64,000 nt of DNA from Baylisascaris procyonis. Its lineage: Eukaryota > Nematoda > Chromadorea > Rhabditida > Ascarididae. Shown here piece by piece: positions 63,986 to 64,000 of the stretch. Under the pieces are notes generated by a model. The model was not told the origin of the DNA, ran no database searches, and saw only the letters and a list, made by a program, of their open reading frames with translations. Both the position numbers and the translations under genes were made by a program. The stretch's first letter is position 1; every line of letters begins with the position of its first letter. The DNA lies in NCBI GenBank assembly GCA_037389465.1, contig JAZARR010000179.1, positions 2,018,501-2,082,500 on the forward strand, given 5' to 3'.

Positions 63986-64000
63986 GAAAACGCGACAGCT
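63986..64000 (+). CDS. possible exon start cut by the window end
   Basis: AAATATTTTCAG ends at 63985, an excellent T-rich acceptor. The 15 remaining bases read Glu-Asn-Ala-Thr-Ala in phase 0, matching the exit phase of the candidate exon at 62941. Too short to judge by itself. Confidence 0.3.

Overview
This is a eukaryotic window: AT-rich (roughly one third G+C by eye) and overwhelmingly non-coding, with short coding exons bounded by GT donors and T-rich AG acceptors. It has no bacterial-style gene packing, ribosome binding sites or operons. The acceptors (runs of T then AG, or TTTTCAG) and the density of degenerate interspersed repeats and long TA tracts suit an invertebrate, and a nematode is my preferred guess. 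That is an inference from style, not from a recognised marker gene.

Coding content. The best supported gene lies on the minus strand. It has three consecutive exons, 54432-54217, 53305-53117 and 52076-50790, all starting and ending in phase 0 and together encoding 564 residues of an acidic, Ser/Thr/Glu-rich protein with two likely helical segments and a basic end. Its 5' and 3' ends are not found. A separate minus-strand exon at 18962-18582 begins with an ATG after an in-frame stop and encodes 127 basic, Ser/Arg-rich residues. It may be the first exon of another gene or a distant exon of the same one. A weaker plus-strand gene model (57959-58138, 60059-60178, 62767-62941, 63986 to the window end) has compatible splice phases throughout, but depends on open frames and splice sites only. 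I could not assign a product to any of these with confidence.

Layout. From 1 to 18.5 kb there is no convincing gene; this part holds TA tracts, a 14-unit 30-bp minisatellite (6946-7368), tRNA-like relics, pyrimidine islands and, at 17605-17722, a striking 54-bp-arm foldback. The 18.6-19.0 kb interval holds the isolated exon. From 19 to 50.7 kb the sequence is again repeat-rich and non-coding, possibly a very large intron if the minus-strand exons belong together. From 50.8 to 54.4 kb lies the three-exon minus-strand gene, and from 58 to 64 kb the tentative plus-strand gene. An LTR-like GC-rich insertion sits at about 59.24-59.71 kb, inside a copy of a dispersed CAGA-rich repeat.

Repeats are the dominant signal: nine long TA tracts, at least one dispersed family with an internal CAGA microsatellite, a second family marked by a 20-base core (GGCACAATATGCGCTTTTGT), tRNA-derived SINE-like copies, tandem duplications built on TTTGCAAAT-like words, and strand-asymmetric purine/pyrimidine islands with G-quadruplex potential. 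I see no CRISPR array, rRNA, functional tRNA or recognisable novel enzyme system.
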